A stretch of 64,000 nucleotides of DNA from UBA9732 sp963599445 (GTDB taxonomy: Bacteria; Spirochaetota; Spirochaetia; Sphaerochaetales; Sphaerochaetaceae). Position 1 is the stretch's first letter; the number at the start of each line of letters is the position of its first letter. Positions 50,500 to 58,484 of this stretch are shown piece after piece. The notes under the pieces were generated by a model, which was given only the letters and a program-made list of their open reading frames with translations, did no database searches and was not told where the DNA came from. The stretch is taken from positions 1-64,000 of the forward strand of contig CAVBWZ010000004.1 of the NCBI GenBank assembly GCA_963599445.1, in the 5' to 3' direction. A program made the translations under genes and the position numbers.

Positions 50500-50580
50500 G
50501 CACACAAATCCCGTTTTTTGCCTGTTTATAGGCATTTTTGTGTACACAAACCCCACTTTTTTGCGTTTTGTGTGCATCCA
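50500..50580. repeat. Second copy of the dispersed 42-nt element (inverted)
   Basis: On the minus strand, AAAAAAGTGGGGTTTGTGTACAC and, about 43 nt on, AAAAAACGGGATTTGTGTGCAC. CCGTTTTTTGCCTGTTTAT (50511-50529) is the exact reverse complement of 12182-12200. Confidence 0.7.
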
Positions 50581-50601
50581 AAGCAACTCAATCAATAAAT
50601 G

Positions 50602-50630
50602 AAAAGGGCCGTCGCAAACAGCAACGGCCC
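50602..50630 (-). terminator. Transketolase operon terminator
   Basis: On the minus strand, GGGCCGT / ACGGCCC with an 11-nt loop followed by TTTT, about 24 nt after the stop of the C-terminal subunit gene. Confidence 0.85.
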
Positions 50631-50653
50631 ATCCACTCAAGAAACAAAAGCCC

Positions 50654-51598
50654 TTACTTGACCAAAGCCTCTGCTTTGGCGGCGATGTCATCGGCTGTGA
50701 AATGGAAGGACTTGAGGAGGTAGTCCAGCTTGCCGACCTCACCAAAGCGCTCGCCAACGTTGACGAAATCCATCTTCGTAGGACATGTCCTTGCAAGGTG
50801 GGCGGCGATTGCCTCTCCCACACCGCCGGCATAGCGGGCGTTCTCGCAAACGAGGATGCGACCGGTCTCGCGGGCGGCCTTCTCAATGATATCGGTATCA
50901 AGCGGCTTGATTGTGTGCAAGTCGATGAGGCGTGCCTTGATGCCCTTTGCGGACAGGATGTCGCAGGCCTTCTCGGCTTGGTCCATCATGGTCTCGCCGG
51001 TTGCGACTATGGTCAGGTCCTGGCCTTCCCTTACGACGATGCCCTTTCCAAGCTCGATCTTCGTTCCTACAGGATAGCGGTGGGTTGCGCCCTTTCTGCG
51101 GATTCTGGTGTACGAGCTGTGGCCGCTTTCGTATGCCTGGCGCACGAGTTCGTAGCAGCTCTGGGTGTCGGACGGGTCAAGGATGATGAGGTCTGGAATG
51201 AGTCTCATGAGCCCTACGTCCTCGAAAGGCATGTGCGTGCCGCCGTTGAGCTGGGCCGTGACGCCAGGGTCGGTTCCAATTAGATGGACGCGCCTCTTTG
51301 CGTAGTTGACGGAAAGGAAGAACTGGTCGTAGGCCCTTCTTGAAGCGAATACGCCAAAGGAATGTGCGAACGGAACGAATCCCATGGAGGAAAGACCTGC
51401 GGCCACACCAACCATGTTGGCCTCTGCAATGCCGCAGTTGAAAGCACGTTCAGGGAACTGCTTGAAGAAGCTTCCGCTTCCAATGCAGCTCACGAGGTCG
51501 GCGTCAAGAAGGACGACCTCTGGGTGCTCCGTGGCAAGGTCCGTTATGGCTGCGACCATGGCATCCCTCATGTTGGAAATTGTGGATGTATCTCTCAT
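50654..51598 (-). CDS. Transketolase, C-terminal subunit
   Basis: A 314-residue protein covering the Pyr and C-terminal domains of transketolase. The TPP-activating Glu region is RAFNCGIAEANMVGVAAGL (about residues 52-70) and the C-terminal regulatory domain is VRE..LTIVATGETM. With the adjacent N-terminal subunit it makes the split archaeal/anaerobe-type enzyme, interconverting pentose and triose/hexose phosphates. It overlaps the N-terminal gene by 4 nt (ATGA). It ends at an intrinsic terminator. Confidence 0.93.
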   Translation of the reverse strand: MRDTSTISNMRDAMVAAITDLATEHPEVVLLDADLVSCIGSGSFFKQFPERAFNCGIAEANMVGVAAGLSSMGFVPFAHSFGVFASRRAYDQFFLSVNYAKRRVHLIGTDPGVTAQLNGGTHMPFEDVGLMRLIPDLIILDPSDTQSCYELVRQAYESGHSSYTRIRRKGATHRYPVGTKIELGKGIVVREGQDLTIVATGETMMDQAEKACDILSAKGIKARLIDLHTIKPLDTDIIEKAARETGRILVCENARYAGGVGEAIAAHLARTCPTKMDFVNVGERFGEVGKLDYLLKSFHFTADDIAAKAEALVK

Positions 51599-52428
51599 TT
51601 TGCACCTCCAATGAGAGCTTCGACCGCCCTCTCTTCGTCTTCATGGCTTACGGCCATGCTGTGGTTGGCCTTGATTCCTTCGCCAGGGAGATAGCCCTTG
51701 CTCTTTATGGTGTCAAGGATGATCATGCTTGGCCTGTCCTTGGCCTGCTTGGCGCATTCGATTGCATGGGCGATCTGATTGAAGTCATGGCCGTTTATGC
51801 GCTGGACATGCCAGTTGAAGCCAAGCCAACGAGTATCTATGTTGTCCATGTTTATGATGTCCTGCGTATAGCCGTCCAGCTGTTGACGGTTGAAGTCAGT
51901 GAAGGCTATGAGGTTTCCAAGCTTCTGAGTGGAAGCGAACTCCGCAGCCTCCCACACCTGACCTTCCTGGCTTTCGCCGTCGCCAAGCATGAGGTATGTG
52001 TATGAGCTTTCACCCTTGAGCCTTTGTCCAAGTGCGATTCCAACTGCTGCGCTTGCACCCTGACCAAGTGAACCCGTGGTGAAGTCTATTCCAGGGGTCT
52101 TGAGCATGTCGCAGTGGCTTGGAAGGTTCGTTCCGCCCTGGTTCAGGGTCATTAGCCATTCCTTTGGGAAGAAACCCTTCTCCGCAAGCGTTGCATACAC
52201 AGCAGGACCTGCATGGCCTTTGGAGCATACGAATCTGTCGCGACCTTCCATCTGAGGGTTGGAAGGGTCTATGTTCATTTCATGGAAATAGAGGTATGTA
52301 AGGACCTCGATTATGGACATGGAACCACCAATATGTCCGTTTCCAAGGTGGGCTATTTCGTGGATCGTGGAAACACGCAGATCCGTGGCCTTGGCCTTCA
52401 ATGCCTCCAAAGTCTGGGTATCAAGCAT
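51595..52428 (-). CDS. Transketolase, N-terminal subunit
   Basis: A 277-residue protein holding the TPP pyrophosphate-binding domain: GHIGGSMSIIEVLTYLY (about residue 27), GSLGQGASAAVGIALG (about 120) and the TPP motif LGDGESQEGQVWEAAEFA (about 150). AGAGG lies 8 nt before the ATG at 52428, chosen over the longer ORF. With the next gene it forms a complete transketolase for the non-oxidative pentose phosphate pathway, which also takes pentoses from the island pathway. Confidence 0.93.
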   Translation of the reverse strand: MLDTQTLEALKAKATDLRVSTIHEIAHLGNGHIGGSMSIIEVLTYLYFHEMNIDPSNPQMEGRDRFVCSKGHAGPAVYATLAEKGFFPKEWLMTLNQGGTNLPSHCDMLKTPGIDFTTGSLGQGASAAVGIALGQRLKGESSYTYLMLGDGESQEGQVWEAAEFASTQKLGNLIAFTDFNRQQLDGYTQDIINMDNIDTRWLGFNWHVQRINGHDFNQIAHAIECAKQAKDRPSMIILDTIKSKGYLPGEGIKANHSMAVSHEDEERAVEALIGGAK

Positions 52429-52500
52429 AAACGTTCCTCTCTTTTCAAGTAGATGCATTCAAAACACGTTGCCATCAATATATCACATTACATGGGAACT

Positions 52501-52600
52501 TGCAAAAGACTACGAAAGGCTGCAAAAAGCTGCAGAAGGCCCTCTCTGTCTTCATTCCTCTCTTCATTACCCCTCCTATTGCTCTCTTCATTCCCCTCTC
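52501..52600. repeat. Decamer and CTCTCTTCATT array upstream of proS
   Basis: Four decamers in register (tgcaaaagac, tacgaaaggc, tgcaaaaagc, tgcagaaggc), then CTCTCTGTCTTCATTC, CTCTCTTCATTACCC, CTCCTATTG and CTCTCTTCATTCCC. It ends before the proS promoter. Confidence 0.75.
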
Positions 52601-52636
52601 CCCGGCCCCACCCTCGACAGTCCCTACCCTCGAATG

Positions 52637-52665
52637 TTGTACACAAAAGCCCATTCTGATAGAAT
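52637..52665 (+). promoter_or_regulatory. proS promoter
   Basis: TTGTAC (52637-52642), 17 nt, TAGAAT (52660-52665). The leader of about 56 nt contains CGTTCTTGAAGAACG, a small dyad just before the AAGGAG site. Confidence 0.65.
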
Positions 52666-52727
52666 GAGCCCGCCGTCAAGACGTCCACATCCAACACGTT
52701 CTTGAAGAACGGCAAGGAGACGCAAAG

Positions 52728-54449
52728 ATGAGAATGAGCAGACTTTTTTCAAAGACCCTCAGAGAAGCCCCAAACGGAGCGGATTGCAAAGGGTACGAGT
52801 ATCTGTTGAGGGCCGGCTACATAGACCAGCTGGCGACCGGAATATTCTCTCTCCTCCCTCTTGGATTCAGATCCATCCAGAAGATCTCCTCCATAGTCAG
52901 AGAAGAGATGAACGCATTGGGGGCTCAGGAAATCCTCATGCCAGTAGTCAACCCCGGAGACTTATGGAAGGAGACAGGACGCTTCTACAGCATAGACCGT
53001 GAAATGAGCCGCTTCAAGGACCGCAACGACCGCGACATGTGCCTTGCCATGACACACGAAGAGTGCGCCACTGACCTTGGAAGGAACGTCATAGATTCAT
53101 ACAAGAGACTTCCTCTTCTAGTGTATCAGCTCCAGACCAAATGGAGGGACGACCCAAGGCCAAGGGCCGGCCTCATAAGGGTGAGGGAGTTCACCATGAA
53201 GGATAGCTACAGCTTCGACAAGGACCAGGAAGGCCTTGAGAAGGTGTACAAGGCCCACTACGATGCGTACTTCAGAATCTACAAGAAATGTGGACTTCCT
53301 GTCATAGCGGTTGGAAGCGACAGCGGCATGATGGGCGGAAAGGTGGCCCACGAGTACATGTACCTTTCTCCTATTGGAGAGGACACCATCATCACATGCC
53401 CGTCCTGCGGATACACCGCCAACAGGCAGGTGGCAAAGTTCCAAAAGGACTACTACCCAGAAGAGCCAAAGGCCAAGGAGCTCGTTGAGACTCCAAACAC
53501 CAAGACCATAGACGACCTTGTGAAGTTCCTTGACATCCCTGCACGCAGAACCGCAAAAGCCCTCTTCATGATTGGAACGTTCATCAACGACGAGACAGGC
53601 GAAGAACACACAAAGCTCATCGTTGGAATCGTGCGTGGCGACATGGACATTGAAGAGAACAAACTCCAGAACGCAGCCAAGGCCAACTCCATGAGGCCCG
53701 CACACGAAGAGGAGATCCTCGAAGCCGGCATGGTTCCGGGCTTTGGCTCACCAATAGGCGCAAAGGAAGGCACGATCGTGATAGTGGACGACTCCGTTGC
53801 AAAGTCCAACAACCTCGTAGCCGGAGCAAACAAGGAAGGCTACCACTACCTCAACACCAACTTTGGCGTTGACTACAACGGAACGGTTGCAGATATTGCA
53901 AGCGCCGCACAGGACTACAGGTGCCCAGTCTGTGGAAAACCGCTCAACTCCTCAAAGGGCGTCGAGGTTGGCAACATCTTCCAGCTTGGCACACGCTACT
54001 CGGAAGCCATGAACTGCTACTACCAGGACGAAAACGGCGCACGCAAGCCGGTCATCATGGGCAGCTACGGCATTGGAATAGGCCGTCTCCTTGCATGTCT
54101 TTGCGAGGAATACAACGACGAACGCGGCCTCATGCTCCCAATCGCAGTCGCCCCATACCAGGTCCACTTCATAAGCCTCATCAAGGAGACCGATGTCGCT
54201 GAGCGCATCTATTCGCAGCTCGAAGCAGCCGGCATAGAAGTTCTCTTCGATGACAGGAAGGAGACCGCAGGCGTCAAGTTCGCCGATGCCGACCTCATTG
54301 GAGTCCCAATCAGAATCACTCTTGGAAACAGGAGCTACAAGGAAGGCAAATGCGAAGTCAAGCTCAGAAGCAACGAAGACGAAGTCATGAGCTTTGACCT
54401 TGACAACCTCGTCTCAGAGGTCAAGGACCTCATAGCCAAGATTTCCTGA
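52728..54449 (+). CDS. proS: Prolyl-tRNA synthetase (bacterial type)
   Basis: A 573-residue class II synthetase of the long bacterial form. Motif 1/2 region is LRAGYIDQLATGIFSLLPLG and RDDPRPRAGLIRVREFTMKD (about residues 135-155). The inserted YbaK-like editing domain spans about 220-390, motif 3 is GSYGIGIGRLLACLCEE (about 445), and a C-terminal anticodon domain follows. AAGGAG lies 8 nt before the ATG. It is monocistronic. Confidence 0.96.
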   Translation: MRMSRLFSKTLREAPNGADCKGYEYLLRAGYIDQLATGIFSLLPLGFRSIQKISSIVREEMNALGAQEILMPVVNPGDLWKETGRFYSIDREMSRFKDRNDRDMCLAMTHEECATDLGRNVIDSYKRLPLLVYQLQTKWRDDPRPRAGLIRVREFTMKDSYSFDKDQEGLEKVYKAHYDAYFRIYKKCGLPVIAVGSDSGMMGGKVAHEYMYLSPIGEDTIITCPSCGYTANRQVAKFQKDYYPEEPKAKELVETPNTKTIDDLVKFLDIPARRTAKALFMIGTFINDETGEEHTKLIVGIVRGDMDIEENKLQNAAKANSMRPAHEEEILEAGMVPGFGSPIGAKEGTIVIVDDSVAKSNNLVAGANKEGYHYLNTNFGVDYNGTVADIASAAQDYRCPVCGKPLNSSKGVEVGNIFQLGTRYSEAMNCYYQDENGARKPVIMGSYGIGIGRLLACLCEEYNDERGLMLPIAVAPYQVHFISLIKETDVAERIYSQLEAAGIEVLFDDRKETAGVKFADADLIGVPIRITLGNRSYKEGKCEVKLRSNEDEVMSFDLDNLVSEVKDLIAKIS

Positions 54450-54510
54450 GGCTTTGAGAAACTTTCACTAGCGTTTTGTAACCTTTCTACTTTACACTTG
54501 GTGTATATGT

Positions 54511-54543
54511 GACTGTACGGCTTCCTGTTGGAGTCGTACAGTC
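54511..54543 (+). promoter_or_regulatory. Leader hairpin of the outer-membrane protein gene
   Basis: GACTGTACG / CGTACAGTC, a perfect 9-bp stem with a partly paired loop (TTCC/GGAG), 34 nt before the ATG. A TATATG just upstream may be the -10. It may stabilise the transcript or regulate translation. Confidence 0.55.
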
Positions 54544-54576
54544 AGTCAAAGGGTAAAAGAAAAAAGAGGTGCAAAA

Positions 54577-55257
54577 ATGAAGACTTCAAAGAAAATCATC
54601 GCAATCCTTGCGATTCTGACCATCGTTTGTGCTGCGGCGTTCGCCGTAGAGACAGAGCAGACCCAAGTCGACATCAAGAATTCAGGTTGGAGCATAAATG
54701 CAGGAACGGCCTATATGGTCTCGCACATAGGCGGAGCCTACAACCTTGGAAGATGGGAGTTTGGCGGCAACCTGTATTCAGGTTTTCCAAACCTTGCAAT
54801 CCTTGGATACATGAACGAACTTGAAAACAGGGATGCAGAGAATCCAGAAGACAACGCCTCCCTTTGGGACTACATTAAGTTCTCCTTCCAACTGGCATAT
54901 GCTGGCAACATAAGCGCATTGTACGATGTCACCAAAGGAGACAAGTTCGACGTAGACCTTGGCTTTGCATTGTCTGGTCTGTATACCGATGTACTCAAAG
55001 ACCTGGGAATCAGGGGAGGCATCGTATCAATAGACCTTGCAGCAAGGCTGAAATGGAACCTCAACAAGAACAGCGGAATCTATGTTGCAACGGAACTTCC
55101 TCTTGCAGGCATAGTGATGGCAAACCAGACAGACAAAGACACAAACGAAACGACAACCAGTGTCGTTCCATTTGCGGTAATGACTCCGGAGTATTTCTCC
55201 GCCGCCCTAGTCCTTCTCATCTACACGACAAGGATAGGATACGTCTACAGCTTCTAA
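54577..55257 (+). CDS. Putative outer-membrane beta-barrel protein
   Basis: A 226-residue protein. A cleavable signal peptide (about residues 1-25, ending AAAFA) is followed by alternating hydrophobic/polar strands rich in Tyr, Gly and Asn (SGWSINAGTAYMVSHIGGAY, GIYVATELPLAG). It ends in RIGYVYSF with the terminal Phe recognised by the BAM complex. About eight to ten strands are suggested. No family was recognised. GAGGTG precedes the ATG. The strong leader hairpin suggests abundant expression. Confidence 0.7.
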   Translation: MKTSKKIIAILAILTIVCAAAFAVETEQTQVDIKNSGWSINAGTAYMVSHIGGAYNLGRWEFGGNLYSGFPNLAILGYMNELENRDAENPEDNASLWDYIKFSFQLAYAGNISALYDVTKGDKFDVDLGFALSGLYTDVLKDLGIRGGIVSIDLAARLKWNLNKNSGIYVATELPLAGIVMANQTDKDTNETTTSVVPFAVMTPEYFSAALVLLIYTTRIGYVYSF

Positions 55258-55279
55258 GAGCAAAGACATCGGGCTATAA

Positions 55280-55488
55280 AGAGCAACTTTCAAAACTCCT
55301 TCATGTGTCCTGGCCATGCCCTGCACGGCTGGAACCACGCCTTCAGCAACTTCATAATACACAAAGTATTATCTCAGTCGCTTCAGACGGCTTCCATCTC
55401 GGCAATCCATGTCCATTCCGCACAAAGCATAGTTTTGAAAGTTCCTCTAAAACAAAAGCTTCAAGGCCAAAAACCTTGAAGCTTTTTT
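55280..55488 (+). ncRNA. Candidate structured small RNA (rod-shaped, possibly 6S-like)
   Basis: AACTTTCAAAACT (55285-55297) pairs perfectly with AGTTTTGAAAGTT (55431-55443), extended past a C-C mismatch by AGAG/CTCT. Inside are TGGCCATG/CATGTCCA (one mismatch), TGGAA..GCC/GGCTTCCA and an apical ATAATAC/GTATTAT hairpin (55354-55372). A TATAAA box at 55275-55280 places transcription start at the base of the helix, and a strong terminator follows at 55454-55488. A long irregular rod of about 160 nt is the shape of 6S RNA, but no conserved 6S bubble was verified. It could instead be the structured 3' UTR of the upstream gene. Confidence 0.5.
55454..55488 (+). terminator. Intrinsic terminator of the candidate RNA
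   Basis: A perfect 13-bp stem AAAAGCTTCAAGG / CCTTGAAGCTTTT with a 7-nt loop and a T6 run, about 200 nt past the outer-membrane gene stop. Confidence 0.92.
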
Positions 55489-55524
55489 CGTGTACAGTGG
55501 CGTTTCAGGCCATCGAATGTTCAA

Positions 55525-56034
55525 TCAAAGACCAAGCTGCTTGAGAATGGTGATGATGTAGGCGCGCTTCTCCCTACGTGCATATTCCATGACGTTGTGG
55601 CCCTGCCAGTCGCACATGTTCACATCTGCACCGCTGGCGAGGAGCTGGGAGAATATCCTAGTGTTCTCGTTGGACTGAACGGCCATGATGAGCGGGGTCT
55701 CGCCAAGGTAGTTGCGTGCATTGACATCGGCACCGGCCTCTATGAGGGCTTCGACGACCTTTGGGTTTGAGCACTTGTTGGCTGCAAGATGAAGTGCGTT
55801 TGACTTGTACTTTGGCTCCACGGCGTGGATGTCCGCCCCTGCGTGGATGAGGGCCTTGAGTACGACGACATGGGTGTTGTACTGTGCAGCAAGCATTATT
55901 GGACTCATACCCCAATCGTTGGTGCAATTGACATCGGCACCAAGTTTGACAAGGTCGTGGATCTCCTTGGCCTTGGTTGCAGACACTGCGGCAGAAAGGA
56001 GCTTCTTGTTCAGTGTTTTTTGTTTATTTGTCAT
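55525..56034 (-). CDS. Ankyrin-repeat protein
   Basis: A 169-residue protein made of four ankyrin repeats with the GADVN hairpin signature (LVKLGADVNCTNDWGMSPIM, HAGADIHAVEPK, EAGADVNARNYLGETPLIM, ASGADVNMCDWQGHNVMEYA). No signal peptide or catalytic domain, so it is a cytoplasmic protein-binding module. AAGGTAAGG precedes the ATG. Its partner is unknown; in spirochaetes such genes are often single and variable in repeat number. Confidence 0.88.
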   Translation of the reverse strand: MTNKQKTLNKKLLSAAVSATKAKEIHDLVKLGADVNCTNDWGMSPIMLAAQYNTHVVVLKALIHAGADIHAVEPKYKSNALHLAANKCSNPKVVEALIEAGADVNARNYLGETPLIMAVQSNENTRIFSQLLASGADVNMCDWQGHNVMEYARREKRAYIITILKQLGL

Positions 56035-56185
56035 TTCCTTACCTTCTTATTCTTTCCAATAATGAAAGATACTAAAGCGGATTATTTCAGAAAAACACAT
56101 TAATGTAAACCTTTGAACCCTCTTTTGGCATCCTGTATTCCAAATGTTTTGGATGTTTTCACTTTCCTACTCAAAGGGTTTGCAC

Positions 56186-56191
56186 TATAAT
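56186..56191 (+). promoter_or_regulatory. -10 element of the adenosine deaminase gene
   Basis: TATAAT, with only a weak TTTCCT at -35 (17 nt spacing). The leader is about 17 nt and contains AGGAGGA. Confidence 0.5.
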
Positions 56192-56214
56192 CAACGAAAA
56201 GCAGGAGGAATGCG

Positions 56215-57306
56215 GTGATTCCACATGACATTATTGAAAGGATTCCAAAAGTAGAGCTTCACGACCATTTGGATGGAGGTCTCAGACCTTCCACCGTAAT
56301 AGACCTTGCACGCCAGTACGACGTCTCGATTCCAAGCATGGACGAAAAGGAGCTCAAGCTGTGGTTCGAGCAAGGCTGCAAGCTCAAAAGCCTTTCGCTG
56401 TATCTTGAGACCTTCTCCGTAACCAACGCCGTGATGCAGACGCCGCAGGCACTCACAAGGGTCGCCTACGAAGCGGTGCAGGACTGGCACAAGGAGAACG
56501 TCGTCTACGGAGAGATCCGATTCGCACCAATCCTCCACACAATGAACGGTCTTTCCATGGACCAAGTCGTCCAAGCGGTATTGGAAGGCATGGAGCAGGG
56601 CAAAAGGGAGACTGGAGTCCACTACGGAGTGATTCTGTGCGCCATGAGAAACCAAAGCCCAAACGTAAGCCTTGAAGTTGCAAAGCTTGCAACCGCATAC
56701 AGAGACAGAGGCGTCGTTGGCTTTGACCTTGCAGGAGATGAGAGCGGCTTCCCTCCAAAGAAACACATAGAAGCATTCCAGTACATAAGGAACAAGAACT
56801 TCAACATAACGATCCATGCAGGAGAGGCTTTTGGCCTTGAATCAATCTGGCAAGCCATACAGGTCTGCGGTGCACACAGGATTGGACATGGAACGCATCT
56901 TGTCGACGACATGAGCCTTGACGGGCTGCGCATCGAATCAATGGGAGACCTCGCCCACTTCATCCAGGACAAAAGAATCCCACTTGAAATGTGCCTCTCA
57001 AGCAACATTGGAACAGGTGCAGCCAAGAGCTTTGGAACCCATCCGTTCATAGTGTTCTTCCGCAACCATTTCAGAGTGTTCCTATGCACGGACAACCGCC
57101 TTATGAGCAACACGAGCATGACCAAGGAGATGGAGATAGCCTGCGACAACTTTGGCCTCACCCTCAAGGACCTTGAGAAGATAAGCGTGAACGCCATGAA
57201 GAGCGCGTTCGTCCACCACGATGAAAAGCTTGTGATAATCTACGAAATCATCAAGAAGCAGTTCGCGGACCTCAAGAAGGAGTTCGGATACTCGGACTGG
57301 AACTGA
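56215..57306 (+). CDS. add: Adenosine deaminase
   Basis: A 363-residue zinc-dependent amidohydrolase-fold enzyme converting adenosine to inosine. Zinc ligands and catalytic residues are HDHLDGGLRP (residues 15-24), HAGEAFG (about 201), HRIGHGTHL (about 222) and CTDNRLMSNTSMT (about 298). The last uses the TDN variant common in bacterial members rather than TDDP. The start is GTG, 6 nt after AGGAGGA; no in-frame ATG gives a full N-terminal HxH. Together with xpt-guaA it belongs to purine salvage. Confidence 0.93.
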   Translation: MIPHDIIERIPKVELHDHLDGGLRPSTVIDLARQYDVSIPSMDEKELKLWFEQGCKLKSLSLYLETFSVTNAVMQTPQALTRVAYEAVQDWHKENVVYGEIRFAPILHTMNGLSMDQVVQAVLEGMEQGKRETGVHYGVILCAMRNQSPNVSLEVAKLATAYRDRGVVGFDLAGDESGFPPKKHIEAFQYIRNKNFNITIHAGEAFGLESIWQAIQVCGAHRIGHGTHLVDDMSLDGLRIESMGDLAHFIQDKRIPLEMCLSSNIGTGAAKSFGTHPFIVFFRNHFRVFLCTDNRLMSNTSMTKEMEIACDNFGLTLKDLEKISVNAMKSAFVHHDEKLVIIYEIIKKQFADLKKEFGYSDWN

Positions 57307-57341
57307 AGCTCTTTTTCGTAGAGAAGTTTCAGGGGGGGGGC

Positions 57342-57995
57342 TTATAGATTCTCCTTCCACACCTGAATGGGGTTCAACCTGAACCTCACAAGGCAGTACA
57401 GCCATGCAACCGCAATGCTTGAAAGGTGAATCAGATGCGCCACGCCCCCATTGAGACCCACAATCTGGTCGAAAAGCTCAATGGCAATGAAAACCATGAC
57501 CGCAATTGGCATCCTCATTGGAATGAAGAAGAAAAGCAGCACCCGCGCCTGAGGAAACAGCACCGCAGCAAGGAAGAGAAGCGCATATATGGAGCCCGAT
57601 GCCCCTACGACCACCGCTCCAAGTGCCCCCTGCAGCAAATAGAACACGTAGCTTATTATGCCTCCTAGAACGCCGCACACGAAGTAGAACAGCAGGAACT
57701 CCCTAGTCCCCACTGCCCTCTCTATGAGCTGTCCAAACATTATGAGTCCCAGCATGTTGAACAAAAGGTGTGAGAAGCTGCTGTGCACGAACATGTAGGT
57801 GAAGAACTGCCACACCCAACCCATGTTCACACAGCCAGGTATGAGGCCAAGCCAATAGATGAGAGGCAAGCCCTTTATGCGGATGTTCGCGTAGTTCACG
57901 AGCATATAGACAAGCACATTAACCATGACCAAGTACATGGCTGCATTGGAATACGTGTATTTGAATTTCTTGTTGAGAAGTCCATCTTTGAGCAT
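57342..57995 (-). CDS. Rhomboid-family intramembrane serine protease
   Basis: A 217-residue protein with six membrane helices. The catalytic Ser is in VVGASGSIYALL (GxSG, about residue 133) and the His in GVAHLIHLSSIAVAW (about 187). The second residue pair after His is HLSS instead of the usual HLGG, which may affect packing. It cleaves membrane-spanning substrates. There is no Shine-Dalgarno; a leaderless promoter with a dyad overlaps its start. A nine-C tract begins 2 nt after the stop on the coding strand. Confidence 0.87.
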   Translation of the reverse strand: MLKDGLLNKKFKYTYSNAAMYLVMVNVLVYMLVNYANIRIKGLPLIYWLGLIPGCVNMGWVWQFFTYMFVHSSFSHLLFNMLGLIMFGQLIERAVGTREFLLFYFVCGVLGGIISYVFYLLQGALGAVVVGASGSIYALLFLAAVLFPQARVLLFFFIPMRMPIAVMVFIAIELFDQIVGLNGGVAHLIHLSSIAVAWLYCLVRFRLNPIQVWKENL

Positions 57996-58001
57996 ACAGT
58001 A

Positions 58002-58030
58002 AAAATAGGGATTGACTTAGCTTAAGTCAA
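58002..58030 (-). promoter_or_regulatory. Rhomboid gene promoter, leaderless type, with dyad
   Basis: On the minus strand, TTGACT (58030-58025), 17 nt, TATTTT (58007-58002), then 6 nt to the ATG. TTGACTTA-GCT-TAAGTCAA (58012-58030) is a perfect dyad over the -35 and spacer, a likely repressor site. Confidence 0.65.
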
Positions 58031-58214
58031 CCTGATTACATTTTTCTCCATCATGACTTCTCATGTAATGAATATAACATTTTATGAAAGAAAATACATT
58101 TTACTCTTTATTTTATGCATTATTATGTGAATAATGGTTACAGAAATTGCATTCTCCAAGTCTGAATACATTACCCAAACGTGCAGAGCACGGTACAGAC
58201 AGTGTAGTTTCACA

Positions 58215-58255
58215 GCGCTGGGTTGGCTTTCTCTCCCATTCAACCAGCCAACCCA
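58215..58255. repeat. 12-bp perfect inverted repeat
   Basis: GCTGGGTTGGCT / AGCCAACCCAGC with a 17-nt loop, in a 525-nt spacer (57996-58520) with no gene. The rest of the spacer is AT-rich on the rhomboid side and holds the rlmE promoter at the other end. Confidence 0.6.
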
Positions 58256-58484
58256 GCCTTCTTTCTTGGTCTTCAAACCATCTTCATCGTCACTGCGCTC
58301 AGGCTGTACAAAAAGTACTATCCTTCGCTTGTATCCTTGAATATGGCTTGAATACCTGCGAAATTTTAAAGATTGCGGGTCAGTTGCGGGCATTTTTTCT
58401 TCATTTTGACGAATTTTGGAGGTTTAGGAAGAAAATTTTCTTCTCCTTTTGCGTTTTCGATGGTTTGTGAAGAAAACTACGCCC

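Noticed and set aside
55280..55488. SRP (4.5S), tmRNA or RNase P RNA
   Set aside because: The conserved GGAAG SRP loop, the tRNA-like ends of tmRNA and the RNase P core are all absent.
58082..58393. 103-residue minus-strand ORF in the rhomboid-rlmE spacer
   Set aside because: No recognisable domain; it translates the 12-bp inverted repeat and AT-rich spacer, with no convincing ribosome site.
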